DNA of 64,000 bases from Cephalotus follicularis (taxonomy: Eukaryota > Streptophyta > Magnoliopsida > Oxalidales > Cephalotaceae). Positions 54,013 to 64,000 of this stretch are shown here, piece after piece. How positions within the stretch are numbered: position 1 is the stretch's first letter; the number at the start of each line of letters is the position of its first letter. The stretch spans positions 62,001 through 126,000 of the forward strand of contig BDDD01000716.1 in assembly GCA_001972305.1 (NCBI GenBank), in the 5' to 3' direction. The notes under the pieces are model-generated. The model worked only from the letters and a program-made list of their open reading frames with translations. It was not told where the DNA came from and did not search any database. A program made the translations under genes and the position numbers.

Positions 54013-57000
54013 TCATTCAAGTTCACACAAACCTAATTCTCTTCCAAACTTAGAAAAAGAATTCTCATCTAAGGGTTTGGTGAAGATATCCGCCACTTGT
54101 TTTTCAGTGGGAATATATTCTAACACAATGTCACCACTTTCTACATGTTCTCTTAAGAAATGGTATCTAATGTCAATGTGTTTTGTCCTAGAGTGATGGA
54201 CTGGGTTCTTAGCAAGGCAAATGCTACTAGTATTATCACACTTAATAGATACATCCTTAACATAAATACCATAATCAACCAATTATTGCTTTTGCCAAAG
54301 AATTTGTGCGCAACAACTACCTACTGCAATGTACTCAGCTTCAGTGGTAGATAAAGCTACTGAATTTTGCTTCTTGCTAAACCAAGAGACTAGCATGCTT
54401 CCTAGGTATTGGCATGAGCCACTAGTGCTCTTGCGGTCTACTTTATAACCACCAAAGTCGGCATCCGAGTAAGAATGCAAATCAAAACTAGAATCTCGGG
54501 AATACCATAAGCCTAGAGTAGGAGTATATGCAAGATACTTAAAAATCCTTTTTACAGCAAATAAATGGGATTCTTTAGGATTGGATTGAAAACGGGCACA
54601 CAAGCACACACTAAACAAAATATCGGGTCTACTTGCGGTTAAGTACAATAAAGAACCTATCATACTTCTATAAAGCTTTTGATCGATACATTTACCTTGT
54701 TCATCTTTGTCAAGCTTTGTAGAGGTACTCATCGGTGTCTTGCTCGTTTTAGCATTCTCCATTCCAAACTTCTTGAGAATATCCTTTGTATATTTTGTTT
54801 GGTTGATGAAGATCCCATCTTTATTTTGTGTGACTTGTAGTCCAAGAAAATAGTTGAGCTCTCCCATTAAACTCATTTCATATTCAGCTTTCATTGTATT
54901 TGAAAATTCCGTGCATAAAGAATCATTAGTAGATCCAAAGATAAGATCATCAACATAAATTTGAACAACAAGTAAATCATTACCTTTGGATTTTGTAAAA
55001 AGAGTAATATCAACATTACCACATTTAGAATCATTTTCAATCAAAAAATTTGTTAACCGCTCATAACAAGCACGAGGGGCTTGTTTGAGTCCATATAAGG
55101 CTTTATTTAACTTGAAAACATGATTTGGAAAGTGAGGGTCCTCAAAACCTAGAGGTTGTTCAACATATACCTCTTCTTTGATAAAACCATTTAAAAATGC
55201 GCTTCTCACATCCATTTGATATAATTTGAAATTATTAAAACATGCAAATGTAGGCAACAAATGAATGGATTCTATTCTAGCAACCGGTGCATAAGTCTCA
55301 TCATAATCTATTCCTTCTTCTTGTGAATTGCCTTGGGCAACTAGTCTAGCCTTATTTCTAATAATGGTTCCTTGATCATCCATCTTGTTTCTAAAAACCC
55401 ATTTGGTTCCTATAACCGAATGGTCCTTTGGTCTAGGTACCAAAAACCAAACTTTGTTTCTATCAAATTGGTTTAGCTCTTCTTGCATAGCTAAAATCCA
55501 ATATTCATCTTTTTCGGCTTCTCCAAAGTTCTTAGGTTCTATGTGTGAAATGAATGCAACATAGTTACAAGTGTTTGCTCTAGATCTAGTTCTAATGCCT
55601 TGTTGAATGTCACCTATGATAGCCTCATGTGGGTGGTCTCTAACAACCTTATAAGTCTTATCTATAAGTTCTTTTTGGTAGCTATCCTTAGGTTCAACTT
55701 CTATGTCCTCCGATGGTTCATGAAAATCTATACTATCATGCATATGCGAACTTGAATCATGTAACTCATCAAATACAACATGCATAGATTCTTCTACTAA
55801 TATAGTACGTTTATTAAAATATCTATATGCTTTACTAGTGAGAGAGTAGCCAAGAAATATACCTTCATCCGCTTTGGAGTCAAACTTACCAAGTTGATCT
55901 TTACCATTGTTGTGAATGAAGCATTTACATCCGAATGCACGAAAGTAGCTAATGTTAGGCTTTCTCTCCTTCCATAACTCATATGGAGTCTTTTTGAGAA
56001 TAGGCCTTATTGATGTTCTATTTAAAATATAACATGCGGTGTTTGTAGCTTCGGTCCAAAAATACTTTGGTAAATTATATTCGCAAAGCATTGTTCTTGT
56101 CATTTCTTCCAAAGTTCTATTTCTCCTCTCAACAACTCCATTTTGTTGGGGGGTCCTAGGGGTTGAAAATTCATGTTTAAAATCATTTTGAATGCAAAAA
56201 TCATCAAAAATATTATTTTCAAATTCTTTGCCATGGTCACTTCTAATTTTCAAAACTGAAAATCCTTTTTCATTTTGAACAATTTTACAAAAATTGGCAA
56301 AGAAAGTAAAAGTTTCACTTTTGTGTGCTAAAAATTAAACACATGTGTACCTAGTATAGTCATCAACAATAACATAGGCATAAGATTTACCTCCTAAGCT
56401 TCTTATGTTTATTGGTCCAAAAAGGTCCATATGAAGTAGTTCGAGTGGCCTAGAAGTTGCAACAATGTTTATAGGTTTAAAACTTGCTCTTATTTGTTTA
56501 CCTTGTTGGCAAGCATCACACAATTTATCTTTTTGAAAACTTAATTTTGGAAGACCTTTAACAAGGTCGTGTTTCAAAATTTTCGCAATTGTTCTCATAC
56601 TCACATGTCCAAGCCTTCTATGCCACATCCAACTATCTTCATTTAAGGAGACAAGGCATTTTACATTTTGGTTTTGAAGGTCATTTAAATTAATAACATA
56701 AACATTGCCTTCTCTTTGTCCAATAAACTTAGTAACGTTATTGTTGTTGTCTACAACTCTACATGAAGAATTTTCAAAAATAACTCTACAATTCTGGTCA
56801 CATAATTGACTTATGCTCAAGAGATTGTGTTTGAGTCCTTTTACATGCAATACATTAGAAATAGAAATGTATTTGTTACCTACGGAGCCGGTTCCAACAA
56901 TTTGTCCTTTTGTATTGTCTCCAAAGGTTACGTTTCCTCCGTCTTTTGGTTTCAAGGTTATAAATAGGTGTTTATCACCCGTCATGTGTTTGGAACGACC

Positions 57001-57036
57001 ACTATCGAGGTACCAACGATTTCTCTTTGGTGACAC
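54013..57036 (-). pseudogene. Copia D pol: protease, integrase, reverse transcriptase, RNase H
   Basis: In minus-strand order: protease end with SKHMTGD (near 56980), GAG-pre-integrase (WHRRLGHVSMRTIAKIL, CDACQQGKQIRASF), integrase (LHMDLFGPI, KIRSDHGKEFEN, TPRTPQQNGVVERRNRTLEEM), a copia linker with GYSLTSKAYRYFNKRT, reverse transcriptase (KWVFRNKMDDQG, ARLVAQG, DYDETYAPVARI, YVDDLIFG near 54935-54960), and RNase H (SDADFGGYKVDRKSTSGS, STTEAEYIAV, CDNTSSICLAKNP, HIDIRYHFLRE), ending at 54013. SIRE-lineage copia. Well preserved; a few breaks. Confidence 0.92.
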
Positions 57037-57053
57037 CTACAAAACAAGAAAAT

Positions 57054-58365
57054 TTATGTTGAAGCCTTTGGTACCCAAGTTGCTTTGGATCCGGGGGGGT
57101 TAGTAACAAATGTTCCTTTAGGAACCCATATAGTTCTTAATCTCAACAATTTATTTTTCAACAATAAATTCCTTTTGTGCATGTCGTTTTTCTTGCGATA
57201 GCAAGTGTGTGTAGTGTGGCCATGTCTATTGCAATAGTTACAAGTCATGCTAGATGAGATCTTTTGATTATCCTTCTTTTCAAGATATTTTTGAAAATGT
57301 TTAACATTATTCATCTCATAATAACCAAGGCCAGCCTTGTTGAAAACACATCTTTGAAGACCTAAAAGTTTGTCAAGTTTTTCACTACTATTTGAAAATT
57401 TTGAAAAGGTCTTTTTAAGAGCATCAATTTCAATTTTTAAAATCTCATTTTCCTTTTCTAAAGAAATGGTCTTATCTTCTAAGGTCTTATTAGATGAACA
57501 TTCTAATTCATGTTTTAGACTAGTATTTTCTTTATTAAGAGCTTTAACGGTCTTTTTAAGAGAAGATTTTTCAAAACTAAATTTCTCTAGAAGTTCAAGA
57601 AGTTTGCTTATCTCATTTTCATCTTCATCTTCATCTTCATCTTCATCTTTATCACTATCGTTGATAGCCATCAATGCTATTTGTGCTACTTCTTGGTCTT
57701 CTTCTTCTTCGAAACTTGATTCATCACTATCCGACCAAGTGGCAAGCATAGCTTTCTTCTTTTTGATAGTGTCCATTGCTTTCTTCAATCTTGGACAATC
57801 ACTCTTGTAATGTCCGGGTTTATTGCATTCGAAACAAACTATTTCTTCTTTCTTTGTTTCGGATTTTGATGGAAATGTCTTCTTAAATTGTTTGTTCCCA
57901 AACTTTTTCTTTGCAAGGTACTTCTTGAATCTCCTTGTGATTAATGCCATTTCATCGTCACTATCATCTTCACTTGTGTCCGTTGTAGAGGACTTGAATG
58001 CAATGACTTTCTTCTTCTTTTTATCTTGTTCTTCTTCATCCTCATGGTTTTTAATGGTCATTTCATGCATCATGAGTGATCCAAGAAGTTCTTCAAGCGG
58101 CAAGGTGTTGAGGTCTTTAGCTTCTTCTATAGCCGTAACCTTAGGCATCCAACTTTTCGGTAGACACCTAAGTATCTTTCTCACCATTTAACTATTAGTG
58201 TAGCATTTATTTAAAGATTGTAAGGAATTGATGATATTTGTAAATCTAACAAACATACCGAAAATGTTTTCGTTTTCCTTCATAGAGAACATTTCGTATT
58301 CTCTTACAAGCATATTTATTTTTGCATCCTTGACTTGGTTGGTACCTTCATAGGTAACCTCTAAT
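57054..58365 (-). pseudogene. Copia D gag (N-terminal part not present)
   Basis: UBN2-type gag (EVTYEGTNQVKDAKINML, LRCLPKSWMPKVTAIEEAKD), a Lys-rich stretch, CCHC knuckle CFECNKPGHYKSDC (near 57790-57835), an Asp/Glu run (GAT codon repeat near 57615-57650), coiled coil, LLGLQRCVFNKAGLGYYEMNNVKHF, and a second knuckle CNYCNRHGHTTHTC (near 57200-57240). Ends IWVPKGTFVTNPPGSK. Two knuckles against five in copia A. About one break. Confidence 0.88.
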
Positions 58366-58596
58366 CCTCGATTTAGGAGCAAGTGTGAATTTGTTGCCTT
58401 CGTCAGTTCTTGAGCAACTAGGTTTAGGAGAGTTGCGCCCGACCAATACGACTTTGCAATTAGCTGACAGGTCGGTAAAAGTACCAAGAGGGAAAATTGA
58501 GGATGTTTTTATAAAGGTTGGTGAATTTTTCTTTCCTGTCGACTTTGTCGTATTAGATACCCAGCCTGTTGCGAATATAAAAGACCAAATCCCATA
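58366..58596 (+). mobile_element. Tat/Athila-type gypsy protease scrap
   Basis: Plus-strand reading gives LGASVNLLPSSVLEQLGLGEL, QLADRSVKVPRGKIEDV and FPVDFVVLDTQP, typical of the retroviral-type protease of Tat/Athila gypsy elements. Only about 230 bp, lying between copia D gag and gypsy F with no terminal repeats; a filler-like fragment. Confidence 0.78.
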
Positions 58597-60060
58597 AGTC
58601 AATTGATGCTTTAGCTCCTGAAAGCTCTGTTCACAACATTCATTCCATACAAATTCTACATTCTTCTGCATCAATCGGGTCAGAGGTGTGGCTATGCGGG
58701 AGAATCCTTGAACAAAACGACGATAATATCTCGCTAAGCCTAAAAAGCTTCTAATTTCTGTCACATTAGTTGGCCATTTCAATCCTTTATTGCCTCTATC
58801 TTGGATAGGTCGACTGATAAGCCAACACTAGAAATAATATGGCCAAGAAAAGCTACCTCTGACAACCAGAACTCACACTTGCTGAACTTGACATATAACC
58901 AATGATCTCTGAGAGTTTGCAATGCCAAGTGTAGATGTTCTCCATGCTCTTCCATTGTCTTTGAATACACCAGGATATCGTCAATGAAGACTACAATAAA
59001 GCGACCAAGATATGGACTCAACACTTGATTCATAAATCTAATAAATGTAGCAGGGACATTAGTCACCCCAAACGGCATAACCATAAATTCATAATGTCCA
59101 TAACATGATCTGAAAGCTGTTTTCGGGATATCTTCCCTTCTGACCTTGAGCTGATGATATCCGGATCTCAAGTCTAGCTTGGAGAACACCGTCGATCCTT
59201 TCATTTGATCAAATAACTCATCAATATGCGATAGCGAATATTTGTTCTTGACAGTTACTTTATTAAGCTGCCGATAATCAATGCACATTCGCAATGATCC
59301 ATCTTTCTTATTAACAAACAAGACAGGTGCTCCCCACAGAGACACGCTCGGTCGAATGAATCCTTAAACAAGTAACTCCTGCAATTGTACCTTCAATTCC
59401 TTCAATTCAGGGGGAGCCATTCGATAAGAAGCTCTCGATATAGGTGATGTTCCTAGCAGGAGGTCAATAGTAAACTCCACATCTCTTTCAGGGGGTAAGG
59501 ATGTCAATTCTTCCAGAAACACATCCGGATACTCACATACTACTGGAACATCATCTAACTTTGACACCCGTCTATTACTATCTATAACATGTGCCAGGTA
59601 AGCATCACAACCTTGCCTTAAGAGTTTGTCATCCTGCATAGCAGTTACCATTCAAATCGGCTGACATTCCAAAGTTCCAATAAACTGGAAAGGAGATTGT
59701 CCTGGCACATTAAAGGTTACAACCTTCTTGTTATAATTCACAGAAGCATAGTGTGTCAATAACCAATCCATTCCCAAAATTACGTCAAGTTCTCCCATCG
59801 GCAACACTATCAGATCTACCAATAGAACATGTCCAGTAATTTCAATAGCACAAGCCTTATACACCCATTCGGAGGTAGCAGACTCTCCTACTTGTGTGCT
59901 AACTTCTATAATAAATGGTAAAGACTCTGGCTCCACACTCATATGTTTTATAAAATGCAGTGCAATATAAGAATGAGATGAGCCGGAGTCTATAAGAACT
60001 TATGCTTTACAATGAAATATGTAAACCGTACCTCCAATAACGGAGACAGATCCTGCTGCA
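58597..60060 (-). pseudogene. Gypsy F pol part: protease, reverse transcriptase, start of RNase H
   Basis: In order: DSGSSHSYIALHF-type protease core (near 59970-60000), [16 protein letters not shown], the linker CDAYLAHVIDSNRRVSKLDDVPVVCEYPDVF, reverse transcriptase ([41 protein letters not shown] near 58975-59005, [14 protein letters not shown]), and ITEIRSFLGLARYYRRF with PLTRLMQKN at the RNase H start. Very close in plan to gypsy B and C. Confidence 0.86.
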
Positions 60061-60229
60061 GTTTGCTAATCCAAAGCATACACCCTACCTTGCACGGTAG
60101 GTGCTGGCCCCATTGGTTGCTTTCCACGGTCTCCTCATCCTGAGCTATTGCTAGGACGGCCCTGACGTTGCTGTCTAGAATTACGATTTTACTGAGGACC
60201 TTCCTGGTGCGAAAAATAACCTTGTCCTA

Positions 60230-61540
60230 GTTGATTGCCATGTCCGTACCTTCCATAAGGACATTCCGAAACTTTATGATATGTAGCTCCACATACCATA
60301 CAATTCCCAGCCTTCCACCAACAATCGTCGAAGGCATGATTCATATGCTAACAATGTATGCATGGTTCATAAGGAGCTTGACTGCTGGAGTCAGCAAGTC
60401 TGGAATGACTCCTCTGCGGCGACAATAATCCTTGATCTCTTCATCGAGAGCCACGACCTCTTCTTCTCTACTGTCTTCCAAATCTGGAAGGATCAGCTAG
60501 ACTGCCAGCACTATGTGGGGATCCACTCTGGCCAGGGGTACTGTTATACCTTGATCTCTGGGATTTATTACTACCACCAGAACTTCTACCAGACTGTCTG
60601 CTGGGAGATACCGATCTCTTATTGTTGGTTTGGATTCTCAATTTATGTATCTCATCGGTCACAGCTTCTATGTCTCTGGCTCTGCTAGACACTTCAAAGA
60701 GGGATCTTAGTCGTAGAGGTACTAGCTGTTGTCTAATATTAGGTCAGAGGCCAGTAAGAAACTTCTTAGCTTTCCTTGTTCAGTATCAACCATGTGTGGA
60801 GCTACTCTTGATAATTCAACAAATTTGGCCTCATACTGGGCCACTGTCATATCACCTTGAGCTAGGTTAAGAAATTCGGCTTCTCTTTTGTCCACTTCAA
60901 CCTCGGGATAGTACTGTTCATTAAATTCTTCTTCAAATTTGTCCCATGATCTAACTATCCCTGCTTATCCCCATGAGTCTTCAATCATTTTCCACCAGTG
61001 ATCTGCTTCACCTTGCAACATATATGTGGCAAAGAGAATCTTCTAATAGTCAGAACACTCCAAGACTCTGAAAATCTTCTCCATTTGCATTAACCGTCTC
61101 TCGGCTGTTACAGCATCTGAGTCCCCTGTAAACACAGGAGGGTTTAACCACAAAAATCTGACTAGGGGATCCTCTAGGCGTGTAGGTTGATCGACTAATC
61201 TCCTTACTTTCATAGTACGGCTAAGAGGTCTTGCAGCCGGAGGTCATTCAGGTGCTTCAGTCGCATGTCTATTGGGTCTGGCGACTGAGGTTTGTTCTTG
61301 TGCAGTCGCATGTCGCTGCATAAATTCATCCATCTAAGCCATCATTGCACGCATCCTTCTCATAAGGCCTCTAGGCTGCTCTCGATTGGGAGCTATCACT
61401 TCTGCCTCTTGGGCCACATTAACTTCTAATGCATCTCTACTTGCTTGAGTACGTCTAATCGACGGCTCAGCTCTCACTCCTCATGCAGTTCTACTTCGAC
61501 GACCATCCCTTTTTATACCTTGTATAAGAATAGAGGGTTA
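60230..61540 (-). pseudogene. Gypsy F gag
   Basis: MDEFMQRHATAQEQ-like start region, then a Retrotrans_gag core (EADHWWKMIEDSWG, EFNEQYYPEVEVDKREAEF, DMTVAQYEAKFVELSRVAPH), and CCHC-like motifs near 60240-60330 (CMVCGATYHKVSEC). Also an Arg/Ser-rich stretch (SRQSGRSSGGSNKSQRSR, near 60500-60600). Many breaks. Confidence 0.78.
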
Positions 61541-61623
61541 ATATCCACTTATCTTGTTCGCATGCAATTGACTTAACAAGCCAAGGACTCTATACCGGTA
61601 TACCCATCATAGAAGAACCGCAC

Positions 61624-61637
61624 GCTCTGATACATAA
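61624..61637 (-). other. Primer-binding site of gypsy F
   Basis: The minus strand reads ATGTATCAGAGCGT just inside the LTR, a near match to the tRNA-iMet complement. Confidence 0.75.
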
Positions 61638-61960
61638 ACTGTAACGCCCCAAACCCCAAGGGTCAATCCCCTAAGGCTTGACGACCCACAAGTAGTACCA
61701 TTCAATTTACCAAACATTCAGTAGATTAATTAAAAACAATTTATCATACAATAATGCATGCGAAAAATCCAAATAAACAATAACTCATGTGGATAAAACC
61801 CAATGTTATACAATACTGTCCAAGGTTAGCTCTGTCACAAACCGGAAGGTTATTAACAATTACAGCCTTCATTTATACAATGGGGTCATCTGACTGCATT
61901 GTAGGAGAAGACTTACTCTGATGCTTTAATCTTCTGCTTGCTGCGAAGCTTTACCTGCAC

Positions 61961-62001
61961 CTGACCCATTGCCGAGAATGGGTCAGCAACCATTAGTTGT
62001 G
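61961..62001 (-). other. Paired hairpins in gypsy F LTR
   Basis: CTGACCCATT (61961-61970), loop GCCGAG, AATGGGTCAG (61977-61986), perfect over 10 bp. Then CAAC-CATTA-GTTG (about 61988-62000). Lies 321 bp from the 3' end of the LTR in transcription sense. Same first stem as gypsy A. Confidence 0.72.
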
Positions 62002-62128
62002 TAAGAACTACTACCCATGCATATGAGAAGTGCAATGCAGCGAGAATAAGCATATATGCAATGAGAGATGCAAATACAGGTTCAACCATACAGTACAAGC
62101 ATTCATGACATTCACAGAATCATCATTT

Positions 62129-62130
<2 letters not shown>

Positions 62131-62163
<33 letters not shown>
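62131..62163. repeat. (TA)n microsatellite in gypsy F LTR
   Basis: About 16 uninterrupted TA units. Confidence 0.95.
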
Positions 62164-62165
<2 letters not shown>

Positions 62166-62334
62166 TTCCTCGGCATCCCCTACTTAGGGAGGAGCAGAAT
62201 ACGCACTCCAGACGTTGAAGGCAGAGGAACCGAGACAGGTACCTTTACATTTATCTTAGGTCAGACCTCATTACAGTTCCGTCATTTATACAATTATCCT
62301 TACACTATACAGTAACATTCACTCAACATTGTGG

Positions 62335-62475
62335 CTCTTCTCGATTGGTGATCCTTCTGGCTCATCTCAATCGGTGATCCATTGGTCTATCTCAGTGACC
62401 CTCCTGGTTCATCTCAGTTGGTGAACCATTGGTTCATCTCGGGGATGACCTTACTGGTTCATCTCAGTGGTGACC
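62335..62475. repeat. Degenerate tandem repeat in gypsy F LTR
   Basis: About five units of GGTTCATCTCAGTNGGTGA-type sequence, each about 25-30 bp. Confidence 0.75.
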
Positions 62476-62692
62476 CAGTGCATCACATTACATTGCATTA
62501 CTCATTATTACATTAACATTACATTTCTATATTCCATAGGAGGTCTGCCTTCACTTCATTTAAGTTACATTACTTTACTTTCGTTTATCCTTCCACAGTT
62601 TATATTTTCATTCACTTAGTCATACTAGCCCTCCTAGGATACCTAAGGTCAGGCACGATTTGGTTCACATGCTCTAGAGCGTTTGGCGTAAA

Positions 62693-62888
62693 GCTCGGCA
62701 TGCTCGGGACACACACGTTATGGCTTACTTGGGCGCATAGCTTGGCATGCTCGAGAACATATCATGCTCGGGCGCATAGCTTTCTCGGACGCATAGCTTG
62801 GCATGCTCAGGCGCATGGCATGCTCAGGCACATAGCTTGGCATGGTCGAGCGCATAGCTTGGCATGCTTGAGCGCATGGCATGCTCGG
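62693..62888. repeat. GCATGCTCGGGCGCATAG tandem repeat in gypsy F LTR
   Basis: About ten degenerate units of 18-22 bp, alternating GCATGCTC(G/A)G and GCGCATAGCTTG. A 74-codon frame across it (62700-62924) is His/Ala-rich only because of the repeat and is not called as a gene. Confidence 0.85.
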
Positions 62889-63566
62889 TTAAGGCACAAT
62901 TATAAACATTCACTAGGTCCATGAACTCATCAATACTAGAGGGACATTGACGTGTCTCAGTCATTCTACCTTATATCCTTCGCCTAACTCTAGCCTGAGC
63001 AAACACATTATCATAAAATTCATAACAATACACATTAAGAATAAAGTCTCTGAGTAGGAAGCAGATCCTACCTCAAATCCATCAAGGCTCGATTTCACGT
63101 TTTCCTTTCCACGGGCAACACTCCCATGCCTTCAAGTTAAGCTACTTCCTTCATTGTTCCTCCTTCTGCTTCTTCGGGCTTCTTTTTCCATGTGTCTCTC
63201 TCATAGGTGGAAGTGAGGGGATTTAAATTGAGAGTGGGAAGGAGAGACAGGAACTTTCTGGAGAATGACACTCTCATGTCTCCTTCCTTTGTCTCTTTCT
63301 CTCCGAATTGGCAACAGCCATCCCCACACTCATCACTTTCTCTTTTATAGACACAATGGAAAGATCTAGAATCCACTACACATTTCCATCCGCCTCACTA
63401 AACGTGGGCTAATGTGTGATAGTCGGCCCAACATTTTCTTTCTCTCCCTTGGACAAGATTCGGCCCAAGGCTTCCTTTCTCCATTTATCACAATTCGGCC
63501 CAATACCATAGAGCCCATTTCCACGTCCAATACCGTTCCTTTCATTGTAAAATTTTGGGTGTTATA

Positions 63567-64000
63567 TATATGGTGGAAGGATTGAATTGCACGCTAACTG
63601 CAATTGAAAAGGTTCATAAAATATATTAATATTATCTGGGTAGTAATTGACACTGCTAGGCATCAATCTTGACTTGTAGCATCCTGAAATAATTAATAAG
63701 ACTGATTATGAGTTAATTAATTAGAATGGGGTAATTAATTAATACAATAGTTGCATATCTACTGCTAGCATAATATTGAATCTAAGGGGTCACACACAAA
63801 AGGGTATTTTTGAATTAGATAAATGTTAAGTTTATTCCATAATTAATATTAAGTGGGGACTTAATTAATAATTATGAAATTCTAATTTAAGTAGGAAAGC
63901 AGCTGCTATGCAGATTCTCCTTCTATATAAGGAGACTTAATGCTGACAAGGCTAGCAACTTTAAGCATTAGGGTTTTCACATATTCTCTAAAGTAGAGTT
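63567..64000. other. Unassigned AT-rich tail, possibly another LTR or promoter
   Basis: No coding sequence. It is rich in TTAATTAATTA and ends with TATATAAGGAG (63925-63935) followed by a 5'-leader-like stretch. The layout resembles the U3/R part of a plant copia LTR, but no partner or terminal repeat is in the window, so this stays open. Confidence 0.35.

Larger units (their letters stand above)
42648..58365 (-). mobile_element. Copia D: SIRE-lineage Ty1/copia with third frame, LTR split by E
   Basis: Minus-strand order: gag (58365-57054), protease-integrase-RT-RNase H (about 57036-54013), spacer with word array (53930-53640), third frame (53422-52109), purine runs, polypurine tract (51452-51439), 3' LTR (51438-51403 and 43848-42648, split by E). 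LTR tip TGTTGACGATTTAG. The 5' LTR and gag start are not present; the right end at about 58365 joins a Tat/Athila scrap. Pol is long and well preserved; a few breaks overall. Confidence 0.88.
58597..63566 (-). mobile_element. Gypsy F: Tekay-like chromovirus, 5' half
   Basis: Minus-strand order: 5' LTR (63566-61640), primer-binding site (61637-61624), gag (about 61540-60230), protease, reverse transcriptase and start of RNase H (about 60060-58597). The element stops at the junction with the Tat/Athila scrap, so its 3' half is not in the window. Broken, several breaks. With one LTR, age cannot be read from LTR divergence. Confidence 0.85.
61640..63566 (-). repeat. Gypsy F 5' LTR
   Basis: About 1.9 kb; the plus-strand left tip is TGTAACGCCCC and the right tip is GGGTGTTATA. 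It contains paired inverted repeats (61961-62001), a TA run (62131-62163), a 25-30-bp tandem repeat with GGTTCATCTCAG (62335-62475) and another with GCATGCTCGGGCGCATAG (62693-62888). The right boundary is approximate. Confidence 0.82.

Noticed and set aside
62700-62924. 74-codon His/Ala-rich frame
   Set aside because: Direct product of the GCATGCTCGG tandem repeat.
1-64000. Host genes, tRNA or rRNA genes
   Set aside because: No splice-consistent host coding sequence, tRNA clover-leaf or rRNA stretch seen; tRNA-like matches are only the primer-binding sites.

Overview
The window is a block of nested plant retroelements with no recognisable host gene, tRNA or rRNA. The organism is a flowering plant, most likely a eudicot. 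The evidence is SIRE-type Ty1/copia elements, Tekay-like Ty3/gypsy chromoviruses primed by initiator tRNA-Met, a Tat/Athila protease scrap and an endogenous caulimovirid remnant. All coding regions of LTR or viral origin are treated as fossils; most are broken.

Left half (1-42122). The outermost layer is an old gypsy element (D): pol remnant 37444-38873 and 3' LTR 38874-42122, with its other end off the left edge. Gypsy C (ending at 37443) sits inside D. Its left LTR is split by two insertions: copia A (off the left edge to 18111, minus strand) and gypsy B (18823-30047, plus strand, target duplication ATGAT). Copia A is itself split by gypsy A (2643-13543, minus), which has 3.8-kb LTRs around a heavily decayed core. 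Gypsy B's right LTR holds copia B (25620-28175, minus), a small element carrying gag but no pol. The two C LTRs agree in length to the base once the insertions are allowed for (711 + 653 bp), which supports this reading.

Right half (42123-64000). Copia D (minus; LTR 42648-43848 plus 51403-51438, body 51439-58365) carries gag, pol and a third frame. Its LTR is split by a gypsy-type LTR, E (43849-51402, target duplication ATCAT). E contains a copia D-type LTR piece, a caulimovirid fossil (about 46606-50045) and two reversed gypsy LTR ends. After copia D come a Tat/Athila protease scrap (58366-58596, plus), the truncated gypsy F (58597-63566, minus) and an unassigned AT-rich tail.

Three patterns are not explained by ordinary element anatomy. 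(1) Arrays of 10-20-bp words centred on GTCGAC occur in LTRs of both copia and gypsy elements, in three 'dialects' shared across superfamilies. In three elements they lie just upstream of a candidate TATA box, and in both SIRE-type copia elements a second array lies ahead of the third frame. (2) A short inverted repeat lies mostly 320-390 bp from the 3' end of the gypsy LTRs. Its sequence differs between families but its pairing is kept. (3) The third frame of copia A and D encodes the plant 'Transposase_32-like' domain rather than an obvious envelope protein.
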